A stretch of 43,222 nt of DNA. Source: Methanobacteriota archaeon. Lineage in GTDB: Archaea > Thermoplasmatota > Poseidoniia > Poseidoniales > Thalassarchaeaceae. The position numbers and the translations under genes are program-made. The notes under the pieces were generated by a model. The model was not told the origin of the DNA. It saw only the letters and a list, made by a program, of their open reading frames with translations, and made no database searches. The stretch is taken from NCBI GenBank assembly GCA_004195615.1, contig PSPW01000009.1:44611-87832 (forward strand). Reading direction: 5' to 3'. This document shows positions 8,756 to 17,214 of this stretch, in pieces (positions within the stretch are counted from its first letter, which is position 1; each line of letters starts with the position of its first letter).

Positions 8756-10168
8756 TTAGTTTACTATTGCCGGCTGGAGTCTTCTGCCTTCGAACTCCCT
8801 CGATTTTAGTACGTCGATTACGTACGAGGCCTTATTCACGTGCACCTCCACTGTGGACTCATCACCCCCCATCGAGATTTCCCCAATCGCCACCTCTGGT
8901 ACCCTTGCTTGTTTGATTATCCAGTCAGCCAGGGCGAGCTTGCTTGCGTCCCCGCTCCCTAGCGATAGCCTGACAGTTACCATCCCAAAGCAGTCCGAGA
9001 GCTCGTCCCAGTCTTCCTTCAGTCTCGCCATTTCCTTGGCCCCATCTGGTAGTTCTGGTGCATCCACCATTGGAATCGTCATCCCCCACGTGTTGGCAAT
9101 TTTGTCCAGTTGTGACATGTCCGAACCGCTCACGAAGCTCCATGCTTGGCCACTTCTCCCCATTCTTCCAGTGCGCCCGATTCTGTGGACGTATGATTCC
9201 GTCTCATCGGGTAGGTCGTAGTTAACCACGTGGGTGATGCCATCCACATCCAGTCCCCTTGCGGCCACGTCAGTGGCCACGAGGACACTCTTCTTGCCTT
9301 CGCGAAAACTATCTAAGATCCTCTCCCTCTTGTTCTGCGGCATGTCACCATGGAGGGAGGACGAGTCAACACCTTGCCTCTCGAGCCTCTCGTCAAGCAT
9401 GTCGACCATCCTCTTCGTGTTGGTGAAGATGAGCATCTGGTCTCCTTCTGACATATTTGCGATGATTCTGCCTAGGGCCCACATCTTGTTGAGTCGGCCG
9501 ACTTTGATTGCGAATTGGTCTATCTCTGGAACCTCGACCTCAAGGTCCTCGCTCATCACGTGTACTGGGTCGTTGGTGAACTCCTCCGTGGCATCTAGTA
9601 CCTCTTGAGGGAATGTGGCGCTGAAGAGCAGTGTCTGTTTCCTACCAGTCATCTTCTCCACTACCCATAGGACGTCGGGGAAGAAGCCCATGTCGAGCAT
9701 TCTGTCTGCCTCGTCGAGACAGAAGATTCTGATAGCGGGCAGGTCGATGTGTCCCCTTTTGCTCATGTCGATGACTCTCCCAGGCGTCCCCACAATCACG
9801 TCCACTCCCTTTCCGAGCAGTTTTGCCTGCTTCTCTATGTCAGTGCCACCGTAAACGGGCTCAATCCTGAGTCCCTTGTTTCCCTGAAGGCTATTCATCT
9901 CCTCGGCAACTTGGACCGCTAGCTCCCTTGTTGGACAGAGGACGAGAGACTGCAAAGTTCCATTCGGCTCACATGACTCGATAATCGGTATCCCAAAGGC
10001 AGCCGTCTTACCAGAACCGGTTCTAGCCTGCCCAACTACGTCCTTGCCTCTGCGGGCTACTGGAACCGCCTCGGCTTGGATCTGCGTCGGTTCGTTCCAA
10101 CCCAACTCCTTGATCGCCTCAGCGATATCGCTCTCAAGTCGCCAGTCGTTGAAGGTTAGAGAAGACAT
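8756..10168 (-). CDS. DEAD-box ATP-dependent RNA helicase (DbpA/CsdA-like)
   Basis: This 470-residue helicase unwinds or remodels RNA duplexes using ATP, probably in ribosome assembly or RNA decay in the cytoplasm. All core motifs are present: Q motif around residues 27-33, motif I ARTGSGKT (48-55), Ia PTRELA, Ib TPGR, II DEAD (152-155), III SAT (183-185), V ATDVAARGLD and VI HRIGRTGR (328-335). Residues about 395-467 form a compact alpha/beta tail like the DbpA/CsdA RNA-binding domain, which in the bacterial proteins recognises rRNA; the substrate here is unproven. The gene starts 9 bp after the stop of the 95-residue protein gene and ends an operon with that gene and the HEAT-repeat gene. 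Confidence 0.95.
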   Translation of the reverse strand: MSSLTFNDWRLESDIAEAIKELGWNEPTQIQAEAVPVARRGKDVVGQARTGSGKTAAFGIPIIESCEPNGTLQSLVLCPTRELAVQVAEEMNSLQGNKGLRIEPVYGGTDIEKQAKLLGKGVDVIVGTPGRVIDMSKRGHIDLPAIRIFCLDEADRMLDMGFFPDVLWVVEKMTGRKQTLLFSATFPQEVLDATEEFTNDPVHVMSEDLEVEVPEIDQFAIKVGRLNKMWALGRIIANMSEGDQMLIFTNTKRMVDMLDERLERQGVDSSSLHGDMPQNKRERILDSFREGKKSVLVATDVAARGLDVDGITHVVNYDLPDETESYVHRIGRTGRMGRSGQAWSFVSGSDMSQLDKIANTWGMTIPMVDAPELPDGAKEMARLKEDWDELSDCFGMVTVRLSLGSGDASKLALADWIIKQARVPEVAIGEISMGGDESTVEVHVNKASYVIDVLKSREFEGRRLQPAIVN

Positions 10169-10177
10169 CGTTTGGCC

Positions 10178-10465
10178 TCAGGACCAGGTCTCAGCTTCTC
10201 TGATATTCTTCTGGAGCTCTCCCATCCAGTACTTCCTGCAATTATCCTTTGTCAGGAACTGGTCTTTGCTCGAGAATCCGTGATTGTAGTGGCCCTTGTC
10301 TGCATTGGCCCACTGGTCCTTCCGGCTCTTGTGGAACTTCTGAAGAACATGGTTCTTCATGTACTGCCTGAACTTCAGGGCCTTGGTACGATTCACTCCC
10401 TTAGGAGTGACCCCGTCCCACAGTTTCTCGAATCGAGCCAACTTATCGTCGAATTCTTCACTCAT
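10178..10465 (-). CDS. Unknown 95-residue basic protein in the helicase operon
   Basis: I do not recognise this protein. It is small, soluble, and rich in Lys, Asn, aromatic residues and His (K-F-R-Q-Y-M-K-N-H and G-H-Y-N-H-G-F), with no signal peptide, membrane segment or Cys cluster. Its ATG overlaps the TGA of the HEAT-repeat gene (ATGA, 10462-10465), so the two are very likely translationally coupled, and the DEAD-box helicase gene starts 9 bp after its stop. Position and charge suggest an RNA- or ribosome-associated helper of the helicase; that is inference only. Confidence 0.75.
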   Translation of the reverse strand: MSEEFDDKLARFEKLWDGVTPKGVNRTKALKFRQYMKNHVLQKFHKSRKDQWANADKGHYNHGFSSKDQFLTKDNCRKYWMGELQKNIREAETWS

Positions 10466-11670
10466 CTGCTTTCCTCGCTGGCCGGCCGACCTGACTGGCG
10501 TTTATCATCCTCACCCACGGTAGGAGGATGCGGGAGATCCATATCCTCGTCTTCTTTTGGAACATACTCGGCCGGCGCGAGTTTGCGGTTCTTCTCCTCT
10601 TCGGAACCCTCAAAGTCAGGGTCCAAAGCGAGGGATTGAAGTCTTTTCTTGAGACTCGGGTCTCTCTCCTTCTTCAGAAGCTCACCTGCTGCCTCTTGGA
10701 GCTCCTGGCCCGACAGGATGATCGAGATCTGGCTCACGCAGGCCTTCCGCATCTCCAAGTCCTCGTCCGACGCACCCTTCAGAATCATCTGGACGACTCT
10801 CGGGCTCTGGATGTCCAGCTTCCTAAGGGCCTTTATCACCGAATTTCTGATGGCCCTGTCATTCTCTCCGAGGCTGGACTCGACTAGTATGATGGCCACT
10901 CTAGGCTCAATATTGGCGAGAACGGTGAGAGTCTTGGCTGCATTCCTGCGAACTCTGATTTCTTCGTCCTGAAGTGACCATGTGATTAGGTCCCATGCCT
11001 CTGCACCCCCTTTCGAAGCAATGGTACTGAGGATCTGCGAACCTCTGATTCGGAGGTCAACGTCGTCCTCTCTGATAATCTCATCCAGATGTAGGCACCC
11101 CACCTCTGGCCACTCTCTTGCCGTAAGTTTGAGTGCCACGAAGGCATTATCTCGATGTTCCTTTCTTTTGTCACGTAGCTCTCTTCGAAACATATCCTCA
11201 CATCCCGAGGGGAATAGAGGGGCTATCTTCTTCAGGCAGTTCATCGCCTCCCATCTAACTGATTCCTCATCGTCAAGCAGCCTGTCAGAAAGGCAGTGGA
11301 GGAGTATCCCCTGCCTCCTTAGTGCGAATGAGGGGAGCGTCTTCAAAGCGGCAATCCTGACGTCAGGAAATTTATCCTCCAAGGCGTCAACCAAGGCGTT
11401 GTATGCCTTCTCGGCGTCTCTCTCGCCAACTTTGCTCAGAGCTTTAATCGCGTCAATCCTACCGAGCATCCATCTTTCCCCATCTATCAGGATCTCTACC
11501 TTTTCGGATTCTCCCGTGGCAAGGGGGAGTATTTCGGAAATCTCAAGCCTCTGCCATGGGCCACTGTCGGGAGATAGGGCAGCAAAACCAGAACTTTTCT
11601 TCCTCCTCTTCTTTCCCTCACCGATCCTTTTTCCCGTCCGTGGATCGCGTGCGATGTACTCCCTAGGCAT
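10462..11670 (-). CDS. HEAT-repeat protein
   Basis: The product has 402 residues from the ATG at 11670 (M-P-R-E-Y-I-A-R-D). A TTG 12 codons upstream is in frame but less likely. The first 35 residues are basic (G-K-K-R-R-K-K). From about residue 80 to 335, units of roughly 30-35 residues alternate helices with D-x-x-V/I-R and A-A-x-x-L patterns (for example D-V-R-I-A-A-L-K-T-L and E-I-R-V-R-R-N-A-A-K), typical of HEAT or PBS-lyase-like repeats, which form solenoid scaffolds for protein contacts. The charged C-terminal tail is Pro/Asp-rich and probably disordered. It is the first gene of the operon with the 95-residue protein and the helicase. Its partner is unknown. Confidence 0.85.
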   Translation of the reverse strand: MPREYIARDPRTGKRIGEGKKRRKKSSGFAALSPDSGPWQRLEISEILPLATGESEKVEILIDGERWMLGRIDAIKALSKVGERDAEKAYNALVDALEDKFPDVRIAALKTLPSFALRRQGILLHCLSDRLLDDEESVRWEAMNCLKKIAPLFPSGCEDMFRRELRDKRKEHRDNAFVALKLTAREWPEVGCLHLDEIIREDDVDLRIRGSQILSTIASKGGAEAWDLITWSLQDEEIRVRRNAAKTLTVLANIEPRVAIILVESSLGENDRAIRNSVIKALRKLDIQSPRVVQMILKGASDEDLEMRKACVSQISIILSGQELQEAAGELLKKERDPSLKKRLQSLALDPDFEGSEEEKNRKLAPAEYVPKEDEDMDLPHPPTVGEDDKRQSGRPASEESR

Positions 11671-11767
11671 AGAAAATCGCTCGTGGATAGAGCCATCACA
11701 TTTCAATCAAACGCGAAAATGTTCTGGGCAATCATGAAGCATGCCTGCCCCTAGCAGGGCCTGAAAC

Positions 11768-12313
11768 ATGTCCTCAGAGGTAGAAATCGAGATTTCAAAG
11801 TTACTCCACGCTTCTTTCAACGGAGGTAGCGGGGAGCCGATTGGAGCGATGGATCTTGCTCGTATGTGGTCTCTGGAGATGCAATGGTTCTCTCCAGAAG
11901 TTGCTTACACTCTAGTAGAGAGACTGCATGTCTCGGGATGGCTAGTTGGCGAGGGAGGAGGTCTATTCCCATGTGCTTCTTCCTTCGATTACCCACCAGA
12001 ACTCGGTTGGCGACCATTTTTATCCAGGGTTGGCGAAATACCCATCCCACCTGCAAGTTCCACCGAAACTTCGGTGGAGCCCCCGGTCCCACCCATTCCC
12101 ATTAGCACCGATAATCGACCAGATAAGGAAGAGGAGACAACGGGCAAGTTGGCCTCTAGGGTTGCCAAAATGTCGGGCTTGGAGAAGAGAGAGGTAATCC
12201 GCAGGGCGCAGAGGAAGAGGAGGGCACTGGGGCCAGTGTCGCTGGAGGTCGCCATGCTTCTCTTGGCAAGGGAGCAGAATCTGGAGATGGACGATCTCGC
12301 CGAGTTAACCTAG
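11768..12313 (+). CDS. DUF2240-family archaeal protein
   Basis: The 181-residue product fits what I recall of archaeal DUF2240. The N-terminal winged-helix-like part has W-F-S-P-E-V-A-Y-T-L-V followed by G-W-L and a Phe-x-Tyr-Pro segment. A Pro/Ser-rich linker (about 90-125) follows. The C-terminal helical part runs M-S-G-L-E-K-R-E-V to S-L-E-V-A-M-L-L-L-A-R-E. Family function is unknown; the wing-helix look suggests nucleic-acid or protein binding. It is divergent from the HEAT-repeat operon. Its TAG stop lies inside CTAG (12310-12313), which is also the stop of the opposite RND gene, a 4-nt tail overlap. Confidence 0.75.
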   Translation: MSSEVEIEISKLLHASFNGGSGEPIGAMDLARMWSLEMQWFSPEVAYTLVERLHVSGWLVGEGGGLFPCASSFDYPPELGWRPFLSRVGEIPIPPASSTETSVEPPVPPIPISTDNRPDKEEETTGKLASRVAKMSGLEKREVIRRAQRKRRALGPVSLEVAMLLLAREQNLEMDDLAELT

Positions 12314-14868
12314 TTTGAGCCGTTCCCATTTGTTCTGACCTCTGCTGCAAGCAGCCCCGGGAGGACCAGGAGGGCAAGGATCAGGGAAAAGGCTACAGAA
12401 ATCGAACTCACGACTCCGAAGTCCCTGATTACTGGGACGGGGGAGAGGAGCAGTACCATGAAGCCGCAAATAGTCGTGCCTGCTGACATCAGAAGGGCCG
12501 AACCCGTGTTAGCGTACATGTCCCTCATTGCTGGCCATATCGCCATCCCGGATTCCCTATTCGACTCGAAGCGCCTCCATACGTGAATCGAGTAGTCAAT
12601 TCCGAGCCCTATGGTAAGCGCCGTGATCATAATCGTCAGAACGTTCCAATTGATGCCCATGACAGCCATCGAACCTACTACCCAAGAGCCAGCTAGTCCG
12701 ACTGGTAGAATAATCAGCAAAGATTGCCCGATTTTTCTTGTCAGTACCGTCAACACCAGTAGGGAAACTGTCAGGCTAATTGCAGTGGAACTGACGATTG
12801 ACGATATCAAACCGGAAAGGAGGTTGGACAGGGTCATCAGATCGCCGACTGCGTATGCCCTGCCACCGGTATCCGAAGAGACGATGAACGACTCTTCCTT
12901 CATGTCTCCTGATATCTGCTCCACCATCGCACTGCTCCGGGCCTCAACATCTACCCTAATCCTCAGGAACTTAATCGCAGAGCCATCGTCCGTGAGGCCA
13001 ACGTGCTCACTCGTTCTCTCCGACCAGGTTGCTCCTCTGAGTTGGTCTCCAACTGTGTCATTCGATAGGAGTGAGGAGAGGGCGGACGTCAAGTCGCCCT
13101 CGACGAAACTATCTCCTGGAGCAAGGTCTTCCCCAAACACCTCTAGGTTGTGTTCGATTCCGAACTGTGGGTCCTGATTGATTGCATCGGCAACGATTCT
13201 GTAAATGCTATCGTATGAGGTCCACTCGTTGTTCGTCCCCGGAGCCTCGGTTACAACTGTGCCTTCCATCCTGGCGAGAGCGTCTTCCAAGTCGCCGAGC
13301 GCCTCGATTAACCCCTCTTCACTGTCGAAAGAGGACTCTCCCTCTCCCGGCTCAACAAGAATGTAGACGGACTTCAGAGCGTTCACCTCGTAGGATTGGT
13401 AGAGCTCGTCCCTGACTTCCATTATCTCCATCTCGTCCTCGGAAAGGAAGTCCGTCAGCTCGAAACTGGTGTCGAGACCTTGCATTGCAACTACGACCGA
13501 GATCGCTGTGATTATTGCCACAGATAGCAGGACTAAGGGGGCGTTCCCCCTCTGGAATTCAGCGGCCTTCTCAGCCAAACTGCCCAGTTCTAGGCCCCTG
13601 TTCCGTGATGCACCCATCGTCCTCTCGACGAAAACGTGCATAGCTCCGACCGTGACCGTGCTCGCGAGGAAAGCTGAGACGACCCCCAGTGCTAGTGTGG
13701 CTCCGAATGTCCGGAGTGGGGGGAGGGGTGAAAGCGAATTGGCCAAGAAAGCGAAGACAGTGGTGATTACTGCTAGAGATAGGGCGACCCTCAGCTCCAT
13801 CAAAGCCTTCGCCCATGCCTCCGCCGAGCTACTCGACTCTTCCTTTGCTCGTTCGTACGCCCTCTGCAGATGGATGGAGTAATCTATGCCAAGTCCAAGT
13901 ACAACGGGAGCCACCGCGACCTCTAGGATGGAGAAACGCATCCCTATTAGGGAAATAGTACCATATGTCCAGACTAGGGATGCCAGTAGTGCCACTAGGG
14001 GGGCGACTACCATTGTTGCTGATCGGAATGTTAGGGCGAGTAGGACGACTACAACCAATACGGCCAGGAAGATCAACCAAACCAAGTTATCTAGGGTCGA
14101 TTCGTTGATGTCGTTGCTGATGAGGTCGTCTGAGATAACCCCATACTCGAGGATGGTTGCGCCACTCAGCATCTCCCTGATTTCATTGGCATGTCTCTGG
14201 CGGTCCTCACCCTCTATGTCCCCGCTGATTTCGATGAGCCAGAGTGTGCTACTGGCCGTAGGAGTCGGATTTCCTTCTCCGCTCTCCAGCCAGTTACAAA
14301 CAGGGGCATAATCGAAATCCCTGTGTAGCAAGGCAGAGGATGCGAAGGCAGCAGTGGCAATCGACCTCTCATCGTTTCCAATTGCATCTCCGCACTCCTC
14401 ATCGCCTAGAGCAGCGTCCAGCATCTCCTTCCAATCGTTGAAATCAGAGAGATTTCCTGAGAGGTTCCTCTGCTCCAGGAATCTCTGAAGGACTTCGGCA
14501 GCATTAATCTGAGAGGATATGAAAAAGCCGTTTTCTTCAGAATAAGCTTGAATCATTGCATAATCTTCAGCCAGTTGGTGTAAAGCCTTCATTTCTAGCA
14601 CGTTAGCCACTTGATCCTCGCTCGCAGCAGGTCTGACATTGATGTACACCAAGTGGGGCGACGTCCCAATAGCGCCCTCTATTCTGTCTCGTGCGTCATC
14701 AGCATCGGTTTCCGGTGCGAATGATGAGAGATCGGTCGTGAATGCAAGACTCCCGACTAGGAAATATGCCAGGAAACTAGTCAATAATAGGCTAACTATG
14801 AGGATAGGTAACGACATCCTCTCGAACGATTCAGCCACGCGTTTTGTCACGGCTTCCATGCCTGACAT
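12310..14868 (-). CDS. RND/MMPL-superfamily membrane transporter, 852 residues
   Basis: This integral membrane protein has the two-fold RND plan: one N-terminal helix (about residues 20-40), a large extracytoplasmic domain, five helices, then the whole pattern again. Each half carries G-L-G-I-D-Y-S-I-H (near residues 328 and 757), where the Asp corresponds to the proton-relay residue of MMPL/RND proteins. In archaea such proteins are assigned to lipid, isoprenoid or sterol-like export, but substrates are mostly unknown. The ATG at 14868 (M-S-G-M-E-A-V) is taken over an in-frame TTG four codons upstream; 14859 is also possible. It is divergent from rpo11-truD and shares its stop palindrome with the DUF2240 gene. 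Confidence 0.9.
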   Translation of the reverse strand: MSGMEAVTKRVAESFERMSLPILIVSLLLTSFLAYFLVGSLAFTTDLSSFAPETDADDARDRIEGAIGTSPHLVYINVRPAASEDQVANVLEMKALHQLAEDYAMIQAYSEENGFFISSQINAAEVLQRFLEQRNLSGNLSDFNDWKEMLDAALGDEECGDAIGNDERSIATAAFASSALLHRDFDYAPVCNWLESGEGNPTPTASSTLWLIEISGDIEGEDRQRHANEIREMLSGATILEYGVISDDLISNDINESTLDNLVWLIFLAVLVVVVLLALTFRSATMVVAPLVALLASLVWTYGTISLIGMRFSILEVAVAPVVLGLGIDYSIHLQRAYERAKEESSSSAEAWAKALMELRVALSLAVITTVFAFLANSLSPLPPLRTFGATLALGVVSAFLASTVTVGAMHVFVERTMGASRNRGLELGSLAEKAAEFQRGNAPLVLLSVAIITAISVVVAMQGLDTSFELTDFLSEDEMEIMEVRDELYQSYEVNALKSVYILVEPGEGESSFDSEEGLIEALGDLEDALARMEGTVVTEAPGTNNEWTSYDSIYRIVADAINQDPQFGIEHNLEVFGEDLAPGDSFVEGDLTSALSSLLSNDTVGDQLRGATWSERTSEHVGLTDDGSAIKFLRIRVDVEARSSAMVEQISGDMKEESFIVSSDTGGRAYAVGDLMTLSNLLSGLISSIVSSTAISLTVSLLVLTVLTRKIGQSLLIILPVGLAGSWVVGSMAVMGINWNVLTIMITALTIGLGIDYSIHVWRRFESNRESGMAIWPAMRDMYANTGSALLMSAGTTICGFMVLLLSPVPVIRDFGVVSSISVAFSLILALLVLPGLLAAEVRTNGNGSN

Positions 14869-14979
14869 CGATACCCCCAAAACCTCCCTCTGTAAAACTT
14901 AGGGGAGGTTTGTGGCGAGATTGGCTCGGCTTTAGCATGCAAGGCCTCAAAAGGGCCCCTCCAGTCGACCGCCCGTCCT

Positions 14980-15237
14980 ATGCCAGTCAAAGTAATGAAG
15001 AACAAGGGTCGAGAACTGCGAATCAGAGTCATTGACGGGAATCATACGGCACTCCAGCTGTTCCGCTCTCGCCTGAATGGACGGGACGATGTAGAGTATG
15101 CAAACTACTTTCAGAACCACCCGGATCTCGATGACCCGGAATTGTATGTACGTTCGGTCAAGGGCAAGAAGGCTGACAAGATTCTCAAAGACATATGCTC
15201 CGAGATCACCAAGGAATTCTCAAGCATCAAGCTTTGA
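14980..15237 (+). CDS. rpo11: Archaeal DNA-directed RNA polymerase subunit Rpo11 (RpoL)
   Basis: This 85-residue subunit pairs with Rpo3 in the RNA polymerase assembly platform, like eukaryotic RPB11 and the bacterial alpha dimer. Diagnostic features are an E-L-R-I-R-V strand, the G-N-H-T-A-L-Q-L-F-R-S-R-L helix start, V-E-Y-A-N-Y, H-P-D-L-D-D-P-E-L-Y-V, and a Lys-rich C-terminal helix. Length matches the family (about 80-100). The ATG at 14980 gives five extra residues before a second ATG at 14995; either could be used. truD follows immediately (stop at 15235-15237, ribosome-binding site at 15238), so the two form an operon. Confidence 0.88.
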   Translation: MPVKVMKNKGRELRIRVIDGNHTALQLFRSRLNGRDDVEYANYFQNHPDLDDPELYVRSVKGKKADKILKDICSEITKEFSSIKL

Positions 15238-15246
15238 GGGGGTGAT
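15238..15246 (+). promoter_or_regulatory. Shine-Dalgarno suggesting a CTG start for truD at 15250
   Basis: GGGGGTGAT differs by one base from the perfect anti-16S sequence GGAGGTGAT. It sits 3 nt before an in-frame CTG at 15250, and no ATG, GTG or TTG occurs in frame between the upstream stop at 15235 and the ATG at 15291-15295. The codons from 15250 encode K-G-S-E-I-E-N-Y-L-G, which resembles the usual archaeal TruD N-terminus. Confidence 0.5.
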
Positions 15247-15294
15247 TCCCTGAAAGGGAGCGAAATCGAGAACTACTTAGGACTCTCCACATGG

Positions 15295-16641
15295 ATGGTC
15301 TCTGCAGAGGGAATTGGCGGACTACTCAAAACTAGGGTCGAGGACTTCAGGGTCGAGGAATCCTCTAAGGTCCCCGCACTCGATGACAAGGGACGCTTCA
15401 CAGTTGCCCGGGTGACAATGACAAACTGGGAGACCAATAGATACCTAAGGCGGCTAGCCAGGGCATGCGGGATAAACAAGAACAGGATTTTCAGCTCGGG
15501 CTTGAAGGATAAACGAGCCATTACGACCCAGATTCTAGTCATTGATGCACCAAGAAGAAAGGTCGAGTCGGTAGAAATACCAGATAGTACCATCGAAGTC
15601 CTGGGTCGAACTCATCAGAAGGTTGCAATGGGAGATCACGACGGAAATCGATTCACCATTACTGTTCGTGGATGCTGCGACATTTCAGGAAGTCCCATTG
15701 ACGCCAAAGAGGCAATGAGGAGGGTAAACGAAATCAGGGACGGTCTCGCCAAATCGATGGGCTCGGATGCATTCCCCAATTGGATTGGCCCACAGAGATT
15801 CGGTTCGACGAGACCCGTAACTCCGCAAGTTGGAGCCGCGGTGATAGATGGTGACTTCGAAAGAGCAGTCGATCTTTATGTCGGCATGGAGGGCACTCGA
15901 GAGGGGCCCGAAGCAGCGGCCTTCCGAGCTTCTTGGAGGGACACTCGGGACCCCTCTAAATCACTTGAACTGGCACCGAAAAGGCTTGGCTACGAATCTG
16001 CCATGTTGCAGCATCTGGCGAAGAAACCGGATGATTACATAGGTGCATTCAAGACTCTCCCGAACTCACTGCAACTCTTGATGGTCCATTCGATTCAGTC
16101 ATTAGCATTCAATCACGCTCTCTCGGAGAGAATTGCCTCGGGACTTTCTCTGATTGAACCAGTGGAGGGTGACCTTGTCGCACCACTCTTGTCCAACGGG
16201 AGAATTGACGTCGGAAAGATGGCCCATGTTAGTGCCACGAACCTTGAGAGGTGCCGTAGAAACTGCAAACTCGGAAGACTGGTAGTGACCGGTACTCTTC
16301 CGGGCAGGGATTCGTCCTTTGCAGAAGGCGCTCCCGGCAAGAATGAGGAGGAGGGGGTCCGCCAAGCTGGCTTGGAAGGAGTAGAATGGACGGTAAAACA
16401 GATTCCCAGGCTCACCACTTCAGGAACTAGGAGGGCACTGTCCGTCCCCTTCAGGGACATCAGTGTCGAGCAGGCCCCCGAAGCAAACACGCCTTTTCAG
16501 AGGTGGGAAGATGGCCCAATGGAAGGTGACAGGTGGCATCCCGAGGGAGCCTCCCTCCGTCTCAGGTTCACCTTACCAGCCGGGGTCTATGCGACAGTGA
16601 TGATGCGTGAGATAATGCGTTCCCCTCTCGACCACTACTGA
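15295..16641 (+). CDS. truD: tRNA pseudouridine synthase TruD
   Basis: TruD converts uridine 13 of tRNA (and U35 of tRNA-Tyr in some archaea) to pseudouridine. The 448 residues include the G-I-G-G entry, V-E-D-F-R-V-E-E, the catalytic loop G-L-K-D-K-R-A-I-T-T-Q with nucleophile Asp72, N-R-F-T-I-T-V-R-G, and F-P-N-W-I-G-P-Q-R-F-G, all hallmarks of the family; a TruD-specific insertion domain lies between about residues 190 and 330. Fifteen further in-frame codons upstream look like conserved TruD sequence and may be translated from a CTG at 15250 (see 15238-15246), making the protein 463 residues. It is in an operon with rpo11, and its TGA abuts the TGA of the opposite aEF1B gene (TGATCA, 16639-16644). 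Confidence 0.95.
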   Translation: MVSAEGIGGLLKTRVEDFRVEESSKVPALDDKGRFTVARVTMTNWETNRYLRRLARACGINKNRIFSSGLKDKRAITTQILVIDAPRRKVESVEIPDSTIEVLGRTHQKVAMGDHDGNRFTITVRGCCDISGSPIDAKEAMRRVNEIRDGLAKSMGSDAFPNWIGPQRFGSTRPVTPQVGAAVIDGDFERAVDLYVGMEGTREGPEAAAFRASWRDTRDPSKSLELAPKRLGYESAMLQHLAKKPDDYIGAFKTLPNSLQLLMVHSIQSLAFNHALSERIASGLSLIEPVEGDLVAPLLSNGRIDVGKMAHVSATNLERCRRNCKLGRLVVTGTLPGRDSSFAEGAPGKNEEEGVRQAGLEGVEWTVKQIPRLTTSGTRRALSVPFRDISVEQAPEANTPFQRWEDGPMEGDRWHPEGASLRLRFTLPAGVYATVMMREIMRSPLDHY

Positions 16642-16908
16642 TCAGAGGCGACCCATTTCCAAGGCCTCGATTTGACCAACGAGATCATCAACGGCCCTAA
16701 CTCTGTCCTCAAAACCGTCTACGACCCCCTCCATCTCTCCGAGAACCGCTTGAACCTCTATGTACATCATCCCGAATGCAAGAGGCTTAATCTCCACCGC
16801 TTGAACCTCTTCAAAATCAGAGATAACTTTCGCAATAGCTTCGTAGTCTGGCCCGCCATCCTCTGGTTGGTCAAGTGTTACCTTGTATTTCACCACGACA
16901 TGCCCCAT
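16642..16908 (-). CDS. Archaeal elongation factor 1-beta (aEF1B)
   Basis: This 88-residue protein is the guanine-nucleotide exchange factor that recharges aEF1A with GTP during translation elongation. It begins M-G-H-V-V-V-K-Y-K-V, has the K-P-L-A-F-G-M-M-Y-I-E-V core matching the family's P-I-A-F-G-L-K-A-L, and ends E-M-G-R-L like the typical archaeal tail R-R-L. Length is right (about 85-92). GAGGTGA, an excellent Shine-Dalgarno, stands 5 nt before the ATG. The zinc-ribbon gene ends 9 bp upstream; the same pairing is common in archaea. It is convergent with truD with zero gap. Confidence 0.92.
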   Translation of the reverse strand: MGHVVVKYKVTLDQPEDGGPDYEAIAKVISDFEEVQAVEIKPLAFGMMYIEVQAVLGEMEGVVDGFEDRVRAVDDLVGQIEALEMGRL

Positions 16909-16917
16909 TGTTTCACC

Positions 16918-17094
16918 TCAGGGCCCCTCGAATCTGCACTTAGGACATATGTACTTTACAGATTGAACTCTGCACCGCTGGCTCCTCCCTAGGGGTGCTG
17001 AACACTCCGGGCATGGGAACGAGGTACTCTCACTATCCACTAGCGGCATCCCTGAGGACGCGCAAACAGTTGCTCTTTCATTTGCTCCGGTCAT
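16918..17094 (-). CDS. Small zinc-ribbon protein (HVO_2753-like / DUF1610 type), 58 residues
   Basis: The frame runs from the ATG at 17094 to the TGA at 16918-16920. The second and fourth zinc knuckles are intact: F-P-C-P-E-C-S (Cys 28 and 31) and Y-I-C-P-K-C-R-F-E-G-P (Cys 50 and 53), ending in the family's characteristic F-x-G-P. Where the family usually has two more C-x-x-C pairs, only single Cys remain (C-A-S-S-G at residue 11 and R-C-R-V-Q-S at 41). The family is small, probably RNA- or ribosome-linked, and typically lies just upstream of aEF1B, as here. A TATA-like element 28 nt upstream suggests a leaderless transcript for the two-gene operon. Confidence 0.85.
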   Translation of the reverse strand: MTGANERATVCASSGMPLVDSESTSFPCPECSAPLGRSQRCRVQSVKYICPKCRFEGP

Positions 17095-17118
17095 CGACTT
17101 GCTGGCGTACTGGGGTCC

Positions 17119-17126
17119 CTTTTTAG
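17119..17126 (-). promoter_or_regulatory. Probable TATA box of the zinc ribbon-aEF1B operon
   Basis: CTAAAAAG on the minus strand is centred 28 nt before the ATG at 17094. Confidence 0.5.
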
Positions 17127-17169
17127 CGTTGATTGTGATTCATTGTCTTCACCATCGGCTCGAATTGGC

Positions 17170-17177
17170 AAAATATT
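17170..17177 (+). promoter_or_regulatory. Probable TATA box of the cupin gene
   Basis: AAAATATT lies about 40 nt before the ATG at 17215; a second AT-rich block (GAAAATTGAAAAG, from 17181) lies about 27 nt before it. Either makes the in-frame TTG at 17143 implausible as a start, because it would precede the promoter. Confidence 0.5.
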
Positions 17178-17214
17178 ACTGAAAATTGAAAAGATAGAAC
17201 CAGTCAACGTGACC

